Source: Eulemur rufifrons (Eukaryota; Chordata; Mammalia; Primates; Lemuridae). Taken from it: a DNA stretch of 64,000 bases. Position numbers and translations under genes: made by a program. Of this stretch, positions 12,839 to 24,485 are shown piece by piece. The notes beneath the pieces are model-generated. The model searched no databases and was not told where the DNA came from. It saw nothing but the letters and a program-made list of their open reading frames with translations. Numbering within the stretch: the first letter of the stretch is position 1; every line of letters starts with the position of its first letter. The stretch lies in assembly GCF_041146395.1 (NCBI RefSeq), contig NC_090989.1, positions 45,472,501-45,536,500 of the forward strand. The letters are read 5' to 3'.

Positions 12839-13773
12839 AAAGTTTCTTTTTTATTTTTATTTCAGCTCATTATGAGGGTACAAAAGTTCAGGTTATATAT
12901 ATTGCCCATGCCCCCCCATTCCCCCGAGTCTGAGCTTCAAGCGTGTCCATTCCCTAGACAGTGCACATCACACTCATCATGTAGGTATGCACCCATCCCC
13001 TCCCCCCACTCACATCCCCCCCAGTCAGAACGTCAAGCGTGTCCATTCCCCAGGCAGTGCCCATTGCACTCATCAAGTAGGTATACACCCATCCCTTCCC
13101 CCTAGCCCCCACCTCTGTCCAATACCCAATTGGTGTTATTCCCAAATGTGCACTCAGGGAAACCAGTTTGCTGGTGAGTACATGTGGTGCTTATTTTTCC
13201 ATTTTTGGGATACTTCACTTAATAGAATGGGTTCCAACTCTCTCCAGGAGAACCAAAGAGATGCCATATCGCCATTATTTCTAATAGCTGAGTAATATTC
13301 CATGGTATACATATACCACATTTTGCTAATCCATTCATGAATTGATGGGCATTTGGGTTGTTTCCACATCTTTGCAATTGTGAATTGTGCTGCTATAAAC
13401 ATGGGCAAAGGACATGAATAGAAATTTTTCAAAAGAAGATATAATAATGGCTAACAAACATATGAAAAAATGTTCAACATCTCTAATCATCAGGGAAATG
13501 GAAATCAAAACCACAATGAGATATCACTTAACTCCAGTGAGAATGGCCTTTATCAAAAAGTCCCAAAACAATACATGTTGGCGTGGATGCAGAGAGACAG
13601 GAACACTCATACACTGCTGGTGGGACTGTAAACTAGTGCAACCCCTGTGGAAAGCAATGTGGAGACACCTTAAACAGATTCAAGTAGACCTACCATTCGA
13701 TCCAGCAATCCCATCATTGGGCATCTACCTAGAAGAACAAAAGTCATTCTATAAAAAAGACACCTGCACCCGA
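12839..13773 (-). mobile_element. 5'-truncated, 5'-inverted LINE-1 (twin priming)
   Basis: The left part (12839-13402) is a minus-strand LINE-1 3' end: A-rich tail, 3' UTR, and the C-terminal ~78 codons of ORF2 (13154-13402; residues [11 protein letters not shown] through SPANWFP and stop). At about 13403 the orientation flips, and 13403-13773 reads ORF2 on the plus strand (MNRNFSKED, then CWRGC...HCWWDCKL, to CTRM). The inverted part ends in the element exactly where the non-inverted part begins (the 'cgaatg/tttatagcagc' join), so the two halves are contiguous LINE-1 sequence with little or no loss. The 15-bp duplication atgtacaaagtttct flanks the whole. Confidence 0.9.
12937..13115 (-). repeat. 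Tandem duplication in the LINE-1 3' UTR (period 96 bp)
   Basis: The block beginning tcaagcgtgtccattccc at 12937 recurs at 13033, each followed by a cagtgc/cactcatca/tgtaggtat or aagtaggtat stretch and a C-rich run. The full-length LINE-1 at 30-38 kb has only one such block, so this copy or its subfamily carries a 3' UTR duplication. Confidence 0.85.
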
Positions 13774-13788
13774 ATGTACAAAGTTTCT
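13774..13788. repeat. Right target-site duplication of the twin-primed LINE-1
   Basis: Exact repeat of atgtacaaagtttct found at 12488-12502. Its first bases overlap the end of the inverted LINE-1 piece, a microhomology common at such junctions. Confidence 0.85.
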
Positions 13789-13804
13789 AACACACACAAT
13801 AGAA

Positions 13805-14020
13805 GCTGTAATAATAATAGCTTCTGTTTATCAAGTACCTATGAAAAACCTGATGTTCTGTGTATGCAATCTTTTATCCCAAATATCTTTACAAGATCAG
13901 TATTATTTGCCTAATTTTAGAAATACCGGAAATGTAGCCCAAGGTCTAAGAGTAGCAAATGGTAGAACCAGAATGTGAACCCAGGTGGGTCTGTCTTCCT
14001 CCACACTCCATCCTGCCTCC
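13805..14020 (-). repeat. MIR SINE
   Basis: Reads as a reversed MIR: 'taataatagcttctgtttatcaagtacct', then 'tttagaaataccggaaatgtagcccaaggtct' and 'ggtagaaccagaatgtgaacccaggtgggtctg', split here across landmarks. The order matches the MIR body in reverse. Confidence 0.75.
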
Positions 14021-17000
14021 TACATGAGGGTGTCCAGCATCCTCATTTTACTCAAGGGAAACTCCAGTGCTGGGAGTTTGCATATGGACTCCAACTAGGG
14101 ATTAGGTTTCCTGTCTCCAAAGACACCCTTCCCTCTTTACAACAACTTACTAAGCAGAGAGACAGACAGTGTGCTGTGTTATTGAAGACATATGGTGTTG
14201 CTGAGTACAAGGACAAACTTCTTGACAGCTGGCTTTCTTTCCTGGATCCACTAAAAAACTATAGAGAGGAAGAGGGAGTCAGAAATGTGCAGTCCCCTCC
14301 TTTCTCTGAAGCCCACCCCATCCAGCAGAATGTCCCAAATCTAGACCCACTTGTAGAAACAGAAATGTGTTCTATTGCCTCACCTTTCAAGCAGCTTTCT
14401 GATATAATTAGGCTGAATATGAAGAATAGTTGAAGCAAGTGCGTCTTATGAAGCATCTTATGAATTTCCCATAAACATGGAAGAGAAATTGTGAACAAGG
14501 ATGAAGTGGCTGCATTTTGGCTTATGGCTTCAGGTTGCCCCACAGTAGTCCACGAGTAATTGCAGTCCCCTGGCCACCACCTCTCTCTTTAGTTGACAAG
14601 TCAAACTGTGTGCCAAAAGCTTGGAATCAGGTATTCCTTAGTAGGGAAGTGTGACATTCCAATCCCAATTTACCTAAAGGCCAATATCACACAGCCTATA
14701 GTCTGTGGATGTGTCCAAAGGGCATCAGTTGCTTTTCTTATGGCAAATATAATACAGATGAGGTTCTTCATCAAGAAATCAGAAACTAATTCAATAAAAC
14801 CTGCTCATGTGATTCAAAAACAGACTTCTCTGAGGACTTCAGGATATCCAGGGCCTGACAGACAAACCTATCCAAGTAGTGTTCATGGCATTTGCACTCT
14901 CCTAAAACATTCACTTCTGAAAATATAAGGGTGGAGTTGGATGGAGTAAAAAACCTCAGATAAGTTGCAGCAAACAAAAACGGGCTTTTAAGGATCTTGA
15001 ACTCAGCAGCAAGATACACACTGAGGTCTTATAATCCTTTGGATGGAATAAGAGAATTCTCCTTTATACAAAAAAAGAAAAAATCATTCTGAGCTATTCA
15101 GGCACAAACAGAGACTGTACATTTTGGCAGGGAACACTGATCTGGAATTTAAAGCCAGAATTCTAAGCTCAAAATGAGAGAAAAGAAAACCAGGGTTGTC
15201 AGAAATAGAATAATTTTCTTCATATTTTCATCAAAATAACAATTATACATTTCAACAGTGGGTTCTTTTTTTTATTGGTACCAAATGAATTACTCAGAAC
15301 TTCTCATTTTGGTTTACTGAGAACAAGTATGACAATTGTTCAAATTAGACTACAGACTTTACAATTAAGTAAACGCTGGGAAGGAATCAAACAAAAACCT
15401 ATTTTTCAAAGAGCTGGGAGTCTCTTGTGTTCTGAGTACTGGTGTCACATGCAGTCCCGGGCCCTCAGCCCCACGTCCACGTAGCCAGGCACTGCTGGGG
15501 CTGCGCCCGGGACCTCCAGGGAAACGGCGTCTGGTTGCAGTTCCCCAGCTTTGGTGCTGGTTTGCATAACTCTCTTGACCAACTCTAAATCAGGACTAAA
15601 TCCTGAATTGGACCACCTGGGAAATGAAGTGATTACCCTCAAATTCACTTGTCAAAATCTCTTCAGTTTGGAGCTCTTGGCTGTGGCCAGAAAAGAGCAA
15701 GGCGGATGGGAGGATCGAAACCTCTCCCATGAGCTCTGCCACTGGTTGCAAGTTATAGAAGCAACATCACACAGAAGCCAAGTTAGGGTCTCAGCATCTA
15801 CTCTTGCATGGGCTACTGAAAGCACCTTTATTATTCCAAAAAACATGATGGGTTGTGGGAATAGAGCATGGATGCTAGCCCAGCAATGCCTACAGGTGGG
15901 GAACTTCTAACCTATCCCTTGGGAGAAATTCTCAGTTCTGATGAAACTGCTACAAGTGCAATGGCAGAAGCTGTTGTGGTCATTGCAGTAACCACAGAGA
16001 ATTTATGGTAAAAGAAAAAAAAAAACTTCACATCTTTTGGACTTTTTAATAGAAAAGTATTTACTATTGCAATCATTAAGCACGCGCATCAAGAGGAGTA
16101 ACTGGACTAAAATTTTATATCAACACATGTAATACAGGAACATTCTTGTCTATAGTAAGCTTGCTTTTTCCTTGCACATTCTTGTTTAAATTTAGTGCTA
16201 AATTCTCCCCTCCCTAAACAGGAGGGGAGAAAACTGAGAAAAAGAGTTGATAATTACAATACAGTATGTATCTTTATATACCTTCACATACTAAAACCAG
16301 TTATAAATTAAAGGATAAAGGCATATTAAATATTATTTTTAAAAAGTATAACCCATTGCCTTTATATGACACACTCCATAGCTAACCGTGGGTCCACTAA
16401 ACATGCCAGTCCTACATCCTTTGCTCTGAGAATTCTACTCCCCGACCTGATACAATCAGTGGCGAGGTGTCAACAAACTAAAGTGTTAGAAATGGAAATA
16501 GAAACTCCCAAGCAGTTGAAAGCTGAGAAAGGGAAACTGTGATATGTACTTTACAGGCCAGACTTCTCTTCCCTAACTCAAAATTACAGCATAGGGAATG
16601 AAATTTGAGTAATCATCGCTCACGTTTCTATGGCTTCCATAGTGTACAAGGAGCATTTTACATGTCTGATCTCATTGAAATAACAAAACATTCCATCCTC
16701 TGAACAATTTCTAGTATGAAAAAATGTACATGTAAAACAGATGATAGCTTGTTCTTCAATAAGGCTCTTCTTTATTGATAGGAGGTCAACAAAAGCATAC
16801 CTGGGTCTCTTAGGCTCGGGGCTCCAGAGACAGACTCTGAGAGGAGACTTCACTCCCAAGCAGGGAATTGGGAGGCGGAAGGAAAAGCAGACAAGCCAAG
16901 GTGGGATTTCAGGCAAAATCCTAGCTTCGGCCCAAACCCCAAAGACAGCTCTGAAATATAAACCGCATTTTGGAGTTTGTCTCAACCAGCAGTACGCGGG

Positions 17001-17555
17001 CTGAGCTTTTGTATTCCTTCCCATATACTCAGGGGCTAGGAGCTTAGGGGAATGGAGTGGACAGGGAACATAAAACCCCAGGCCCTGCTGCCTGTCTGCA
17101 CTGTGGGACTCCAGAAGAATCTTAGGTGAGGACTGTTACAAGAAAATCAAACAAGCAAAAGAGGAGAAGCTCACAGACATAAATGAAAGGGATTCGAGGG
17201 AATCTGGACTAATAGCACAGCCCACTGTGGGTTTAGCTCCACAGACAACAGACCTTGCAAAACACAATATTAAGGTGAACATTTCAAAACCCAATACCAA
17301 AACTATTGAAATGTATCCAAAAAGTATGTCATGGTATGAATGTGAAAAGTAGTTGAAGGAGAAGGACCAAATGGAGTCTTACTCTATGACTGTTTAAAAG
17401 GTGGCTTAAAATGTAAAATTCTATTGAGCAAATCCCAGGGCTCTGATGAGGCCAATACTAAATTAATTCTGACTGTTACTGACTAGCCATAAGAGCTTAG
17501 ACAAGGCATTTCACATTGTTGAGTCCCAAATTATTGTTTTAAATGGAAGGATGGG
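14021..17555. other. Unassigned sequence
   Basis: No gene or clear repeat. Open frames on the plus strand at 13975-14433 (152 codons, beginning in the MIR) and 15551-15910 (119 codons), and on the minus strand at 16620-17024 (134 codons), show no recognisable domain. A small GC-rich patch lies at 15455-15550 (ccacgtccacgtagcc and neighbours). Nothing supports expression. Confidence 0.4.
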
Positions 17556-17559
17556 AGGT

Positions 17560-17760
17560 GAGGTTATAATAATAATTAACATTTATTTGTACATTTACAC
17601 TATGCCAGGTGCTAAGTGGTTAGCCTGCATGATCTCATTACATGTTAGGTGTTATAAATGCCTGCTTTCACAGGTCATACAGCTAGTAAGAGCAGAGCCA
17701 TGGTCCAAACCCAAACATGTTGGTTTCAAAAGCTGAGCATTAAACTGTTCCACTACTGCT
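17560..17760 (-). repeat. MIR SINE
   Basis: Reversed MIR order: 'aataattaacatttatttg', 'tatgccaggtgctaagtgg', 'ttcacaggtcatacagctag', 'agcagagccatggtccaaac'. Good match to MIR landmarks with typical old divergence. Confidence 0.8.
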
Positions 17761-18505
17761 TCTAAGAGGGAGTCTAAGTCACTTACAGCTCTGGAATTCT
17801 GTTTTTTAACCTTATGCCCTATGAGTTCACATGATGGCAGATGTTAGGAAAGAGGGACCCAGAGTAAACCAAGACATTCATAGACAGGGTACTGTCTGCA
17901 CATTGCACAACTCTTGGGGACACTGGTTACGACCTGCAACCCTCATCTAGAGTTTTGCATTGCAAAGCTACTCCATGAGGCCCTGATGAAGAAAGATGAC
18001 TCCTCCCATCTCAATTCTTGATAATGTGCTTGGCCCATATGTTGGAAACTTAGTTGTATGGATTTGCTTAAAAGAAGATAATTGAGATGTCAAGACGTAA
18101 TGACCTCGTTAAGTGCCATCCTTTTGCTTTAAAAAAGGTCTGCCTTTCTTTTCTTTTGCATATTACTCGGAAGTTGCTGGCTGTCTTAATATCTTTAGAG
18201 CCCACAGTTTTCCCTAAGTTAGTATGTTACCTCTCTCCAATAACAAAAGGCTTCAGACCAACCTAAACACAAATGTCACCTTAAAAGTTTGTGCCATTTA
18301 TGATGGCAGGAGTGGGGAGGTTTTCACCTCACATACCACATCACACAGGGAACTCTTCTGTGTTTTAAGCACCACCTCTGACTTTGGCCTAGATTTAGGG
18401 TCTGAAGAATAGCACAAAATTTGAGTTCCATTGAAGTACTTATCAGGTAGAATTGACATTGTCAAAGAAGCTCAAAATACTGACATGAAGATTCATTCCC
18501 ACATT
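17761..18505. other. Unassigned sequence
   Basis: Nothing recognisable in either strand beyond short frames. Confidence 0.4.
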
Positions 18506-18690
18506 GCTAGTATATATCTCCATTATAGAAATTATCAAGTCCTCCTTATCTGTCTATATGAATTTATGAATCTCCCCTCTTGAAGGTAAGTTCTTTAAAG
18601 ACAGAAGCCATGACTTGGGTATATCTCTTTCCCTGGGTCTCATACATGGCAGCTACTCACTATGAAGGAATTAATGTGTGTGCGTGTGAC
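18506..18690 (+). repeat. L2 LINE 3'-end fragment
   Basis: Landmarks in order: 'gaatctcccctcttgaaggtaag', 'ttctttaaagacagaagccatgac', 'tatctctttccctgggtctcatacatggcagctactcac' (quoted in parts). This is the stop-and-count tail seen in L2 copies ('actgtaagctccttgagggcagggac...'). Confidence 0.6.
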
Positions 18691-21600
18691 TAAGAAGCCC
18701 TGAGCATGCACTCTCATTTCCTTAAGTGGTAGAAGCAAGGGTCATGTGTGAAAAATCAAGTCACACTGTTCCCTGGGGACTCACCAAGACTCCTCCATCC
18801 TGTGAAAAAAGATGCCTTAACAGAACTGTTAAAATAAAATCTCAAGACACATGTATTAAATTGGATTGGACCAGAAATGTGTATTTTTTGGAGCCCAGGC
18901 TATTCTGATTCAAACATGGAATAGATATGTATCTACTTGCTAAGGTTTTCAGATTCTATGTACCCTCCTATAAATTCTCCCCCACTCACTTACCTCAAGA
19001 GGCACTCTCAGAGTTTTATTTCTTTAGCACAGAGTTTAGGGTAAAATGTAAATCCCTGTGGAATAGGAAATACTTTAAGTTTTTATCAATCATTTACACA
19101 TTAGTATGAATAAACCTTCCAGAACAGAATTTTTATTAAAAATCACTGGAGATGTGAAGGAGTAGCTATACTTACATCACAAATTTAAAAAGAGCACAGA
19201 GATTTTCTGAAGGCACATTTCGTCTCTTCCCTGTCTTGCCTTGGGCTGGCTTTGACTGCAACCAGGTGGGCATTCACCTGTGGGCAGCAGAACCACAGGT
19301 GAGTTTCAGATGCAGAAACTCAAACACACTGCAGTCTTCTATGGTTCTTTCTGTGGGCCCAACACATGGTCTGCTGTTGCGTCCTCCTCAGTCTGGGGAA
19401 TCACCCAAAGACCATTAGATTCAGGAAAATGAGTTGGCAAACAACTCCTTAAGTCCGCAGTTGTGAGTCATGGTCAGAGCACTTTACAAAGCCCAGCAAG
19501 TTACGTAACAATCTGGAGCCCGAGAATTGTGAGATTGGGGTGTGCCACCCATTAGCTATGTAACTTTAAGGCTTTGGTTTCCTTAAGTGTTTAAAAAAAA
19601 AAAGAAAAGAAAAGAGGGGTGAGACATATTGCATAATCAAATAAAAGTGGGAAATGCTGTTTTCAAACAAAGCTGGTGGGGTTTTTTTGTTTTTGTTTTT
19701 CATTTTTGGACTCCTCAGAACCTATAATATGTTAATACAAACTGTGAATCTCCAGGAGGAGAAATAGTGTTCCACGCTTTCCAAACCTATTTGATTTTGG
19801 AGCCTATTTTCTAATATCATTTCTTAGAACTAGCATCCTACTTGACACAGTTTGGGAAATGCTACACTAAAGGACTCCCAAAGCCCTTCCAAGCAGTAAC
19901 ATTCTAAAATTTTACTCTACGATTCTTTATCCCCCTCTAATCCTAGTAAGACCTCCACTTGAGATTCCGCATAGCCAAACTCTTTGCAAACTTCAAAATA
20001 CCAAGTAATTGTTAGCTATTAATAACACACAGGGGCAGGACCAAGGAGGTGAAGCATATCCCTCTGTCAACACACTTTCAAGAAACCCTGAGAACACGGG
20101 TAACAGTCTCCACTAGAAAATCCTTGGCCTTCTAACTTGTTTTAAAAAAAAAAAATGCTTAATAATATACTTAGAAAATAAATTCTAGGATTCCAGCACA
20201 ATTTTTAAGGAAATAATAAAATCCTTTGTTCTGCATAAACAGTGTTGTAGCTAATTAAGGGGGAAATTAGCTGCCAGGTTACAGGAAAAGACAAGACCTG
20301 ATTCCATGACATCTTTGCATTCACGAGAAGCGAGCTGATGGTCTGCTGCCTGTGTGGTGTTCAGCTCAGCCCTGCCGACTGGGACTCATTAGCCAAGGGT
20401 TACAAAAATGTAACCAATGCCTTTTCCAGATATTCCACCGCAAACCAAGAACCACGGTGTCCGTCCCCTGCCTCGAAGGCCTGGGTCTGAGCCACTCCCG
20501 ATGTTCCCTCCAGCTCAGCCTGCAACATGGGATTTTCATCAGATAGAGTTCCTTGCATCCAGGCGAGTCCTGCTGGGGTATAAATATCGCTCTTTTCTTT
20601 TTGGAGAGGTGGAGTGGGAGGTGAACATGTTAATAAACAGCTACTCTTTAACTTTTCCAATAATTTTAATGTTTATTAATATACAACTTCTTGTTCTAGT
20701 TTCGTTTTTCCTAGAGATAAATCAACATATATTCCAAATAGCTTTGGGAATTGGCTAAATATTGCAAAAGCTTGTTTCCTTAATGGAAGTTCATCCCATT
20801 TTGTGACTTGAGAGGCTCATTCACAAGTAACATTTACCAGAAGAGCCCCAGAACTGCTGATGCCATGGGAGGCCCGGGATGATGGGATGTGAAGTACAGA
20901 CATCAGAGGCCTGAGTGAACACGAAAACCACAGGCAGCCCAACAGCAAGTCTAAGTTTCGCTGCTCTGCAACCGGCAATAGGCAGCCCCAAAGCCAGGCC
21001 CCCACCATGGGGGACGCCCTCCCCAGCTCTCCCTATTTTGTCTTTGGAGACACTTCATTAGATTGGAGAGGAATAGCAGATTCTCTGTCTCTAGACAGCT
21101 GCTGTTGAAATCTATACGAGTTCCTTACCTTACACTTAATTATCAGATTAAACTGTCCCTTTGGAAAGACTGAGAAAATGAGAACACATCTAAGGAACAT
21201 CATTGTGGGATATGCAAGGGGCCCTGACAGGACCTGAGTGGCAGAGAATGGCAGGGACTAGACAGCAAAGCACTGCACAGGACATTCCCATTTCATGGGG
21301 GCTTCGGCAATCAGAGCAGGAGTGGAGTTACAGGAGTGCAACAATGAAAAATTCCAAAAGGGAGCTCTGAGCAGGAAGGGGGCCAGCTTCACAGACTGCT
21401 GAAAAGAAATAAGTGTGCTCCCCCAGGAGCCCTGCTCAGCCCCATAGGGCTCTAATTAGAGTTTTTCTAGTCCAAGCAGAAGTATATCCACACTCAAAAT
21501 AAGAAGCAAGGGGGAAAAAAAGAAAACAGTGAACCTAAATCACTTTAACAATTAAGCTCTTCCATGTACCAGTGGAGACAAAGAAGGGCAAGATTTTAGA

Positions 21601-22590
21601 AGTAGTGACACACACAAAAAAAAACACCTTTTCTCAACAGCTAGGTCCCGTACACCTGAACTTTTGCCAGTCCAACTCAAGTAGAAATTCATGCCCCAGG
21701 GATAGTAACTTTGCTGGTCCCCAAAAGAGAGAAGGAGGGCAGCATGAACAGGACCAAGTCCTGCAATGGACTCTGTTAAGGGAGAGATGCAAATTAAAAG
21801 TGACAGGTTCATGTTTGGGAGATGTCATTGCAAGGAAATTAATCAACAGGACAAATAAACTGGGGACCCAGAAGCTTCTCCCAGTAAAGTTGTTGAGAGA
21901 AAGGAAATAAACAACTGAGCTGGGTAGCCTTGTTTTCCTCCAGCTGAGACTATCTTCTCAAATATCATCCACCCATCCTCAGTAGTGAGAACTCCAAACC
22001 TTGGCGGTTTTGTACTTTTGCCACAAACTTTATTCTTGAGAAGCCAAGAGCAGCAGAAAACTTAATTTCACGTTTTCCTTTTTGAGAGAGCCTTAAACTT
22101 CCTTCACAGAAATTTTCTAAGGACAAACAAGGTAAAGTAGCCTTGAAGGTAGGTGTTTTATTTTTCTTTTAAATCAGACTTCCCAGCATCCAGTATAGTC
22201 AGCCTGAACTGCAGTTAAATTTCAATAAATAAATACATGAAATAAAATAGACCATCCAAAGTCCTTACTACTAGACCACCAGAAACCCTGGAGGAACCCA
22301 AATGTCTGACCTTAGGGAGAAACCCAAGAGCTCCTTAAATAAGCTTCATTTTACTAAACCACAGCATAGCTGATTGCTGATGCACCCTCGGAAATGGATA
22401 TTTATACTCCTGTCTGCTAATAGAATAGGTGGCTGGGCTTTTGTTTTGTTTTGCTTTATCCCAGTGGAATGCATTTCTCTAGGAGCACAGCGTATCTTGG
22501 ACCTGGGTCTGGATGGAGCCCAAGGAATGCAAGATCAGAGAGTGCCTGAAGTTACCAGATAATGGCCAACAGGTAATGAAGCTTTTGATT
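18691..22590. other. Unassigned sequence
   Basis: About 3.9 kb with no gene that I can support. T-rich simple sequence lies at 19676-19705 and A-tracts at 19591-19603 and 20142-20155. Frames near 20352-20758 and 21552-21910 (up to 113 codons) resemble no family. The block 20280-20480 (gctgatggtctgctgcctg, ttacaaaaatgtaacc palindrome at 20400-20415) looks single-copy. Confidence 0.4.
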
Positions 22591-22665
22591 CTGTAAAATA
22601 GAGAATTGGACTAGACGAACTCTAAGAGTCTTCCAGCTTGAACATTCTGTGACTCTATGATTCCA
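22591..22665 (+). repeat. MIR/L2-like fragment
   Basis: 'ttctgtaaaatagagaattgg', 'actagacgaactctaagagtc' and 'ttccagcttgaacattctgtgac' follow the order of an old MIR-type tail ('aaaatgggg...ctagatgacctctaagggcccttccagctctgacattctgtg'). Confidence 0.55.
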
Positions 22666-23052
22666 CCCCACATTCCATATTCACCGACAAACAAGAAAAA
22701 TCTGATCTGAACTGGTGGTTTTTAAAACCTCACAATTCTATAAAGTACCAGGAAAATGTGGTCATACCAGACATATTTAATATGTGTGTATTTCATCACT
22801 GCCGAGCCCTTCCCAAATGTTAAACTGGGGCTAGGGTTCAAGAGCATTTGGAAAAAAAAAAATCATAGAAAGATTCTGGCCATTGGGTTTGTGCTCTGTT
22901 AATCTCTGGGGAAAACAGTAAAGATGCTGAGTCATTCTTAATAGGGGACTGTGATCCCAAAGGGCTACAATCAGATTTACACTGGAGAACGCTATGAAGA
23001 GAGAAAAGGCCTTGAGGGAAGAACTTGGAAAGGGAGATCAGATCGGTCAGGC

Positions 23053-23427
23053 TGTATAATGGGCTGAGTATTTATGTCCCCCTAAAATTCATATGTTGAA
23101 ATCTTAACCCTCAAGATGATATTAGATGGCATTAGGAGGTGGGGGCTCTGAGAAGTGATTAGGTCACAAAGACAGAGACCTTATGAATGGGATTAGTCCC
23201 CTTATAAAACAGACCTTGGAGAGATCCCTCACTCCTTCTATCATGTGAAGTTATGGTGAGAAATCAGCTATATATGTAGAAGTAGACCCTCACCAGATAC
23301 TGAATCTGCTGGTGCCTGGATCTTAGACTTCCCAGCCTCAAGAACTGTGAGAAATAAATTTCTGTTGTTTATAAGCCACCAATTCTATGAGTATTTGGTT
23401 ACAGCAGCCCAAACAGACTAAGACAGT
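23053..23427 (+). mobile_element. Solo MaLR LTR (MST-like)
   Basis: Starts TGTATAATGGGCTGAG and continues with 'cccctaaaattcatatgttg', 'aggaggtgggggctctgag', 'gtgattaggtcac', 'gcctggatcttagacttccc', 'gagaaataaatttctgttg' and ends '...agactaagaca'. This is the consensus order of MST/MLT-type MaLR LTRs, with the internal AATAAA signal at about 23353. No internal retroviral region follows, so it is a solo LTR. Flanking gtcagg/gtctgg may be a decayed 5-bp duplication. Confidence 0.85.
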
Positions 23428-23561
23428 CTGGAAGTTTTGTCCAGCTATTATGAGAGATCTTTTTGGCTGAGGCTCAACATATGTTAGGAAAATTAAAATG
23501 GCTTTGTTTTCAATAACAAAATATATTTGGATAACAAGAACAAAGAAGCTACACACTCATT

Positions 23562-24485
23562 TTTTTAATTAAGGTTTAACTTATATCCAATAAAATTCAC
23601 CCTTCTTAGTGTACAGTTCTATGAGTTGACAAACACACATGGTCATGTGTAATTACCACCAAAATTAAGACATAGAACAGTTCCATCACCCAAAAAAATC
23701 CTCCATGCCCTTTTGTAGCCAGTTCCTACCCCGCTACCAAGCCCCTGGCAACCACCTACCTGTTCTGTATCCCTATAGTTATCCCTTGAAAGAATGTCAT
23801 ATACGAGGGATAGTATTCAGCTCTGAAGCCTGGTTTCTTTCATAAGGATAATACATCTGAGATTTATCCATATTGTTGCATGTATCAATAGTTTGTTCTT
23901 CATTATAGTTGTATATTTTTCTATTGTGTGCCTATATTGAGAGCCATCGAGCTGTTTCCAGTTGTTGACAATTGCAAATAAAGCCGCTATGAACATCCCT
24001 ATGTAGGTTTTTGTGTGAATCTTAAGTTTTCATTTCTCTAGGATAAATACTTAGAGAGTGAGATTGCTAGGTTGTATGCTAAGTATATGTTTAACTTTAT
24101 AAGAAACTATAAAATTGTTTCCCAATGTGACCAAATCATTTGGCATTTCCACAAGCAATATACAAGAATTCAAGTTCCTCTCCATCCTTGCCCACATGTG
24201 GTATGATCAATTTTTTTTCTTTAAGCATTTCTTATAAGTGTACACTGATATCTTGTGTGGCTTTAATTTGCCTTTTCTTGCTGACTAATGACATTGAGCA
24301 TCATTTTATATGCTTATTTGCCATCCATATATTCCTTTGGCGAATTCAGATCTTTTGCCTATTTTTATTGAGTTATTTATTTTCTTATTGCCTTCTCAGT
24401 GTTCTTTTGTATTCTATATATAAGTCCCTTATCATATATGTGATTTGAAAATATTTTCTCCCAGCTTTTCTTTTCATTCTCCTGG
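23562..24485 (-). mobile_element. Old LINE-1 3' fragment
   Basis: Reverse orientation LINE-1 3' UTR and ORF2 tail of an L1M-type family: 'cccctggcaaccacctacctg', 'ttgttgcatgtatcaatagtttgttc', 'gttgacaattgcaaataaagc', 'ctatgaacatccctatgtagg' and 'ccttatcatatatgtgatttg' occur in the usual order (quoted in parts). Coding frames are decayed. It is 5'-truncated near 24485. Confidence 0.8.

Noticed and set aside
13414..13914. 166-codon plus-strand frame that looks like a gene
   Set aside because: It is the inverted LINE-1 ORF2 piece running on into the flanking MIR.
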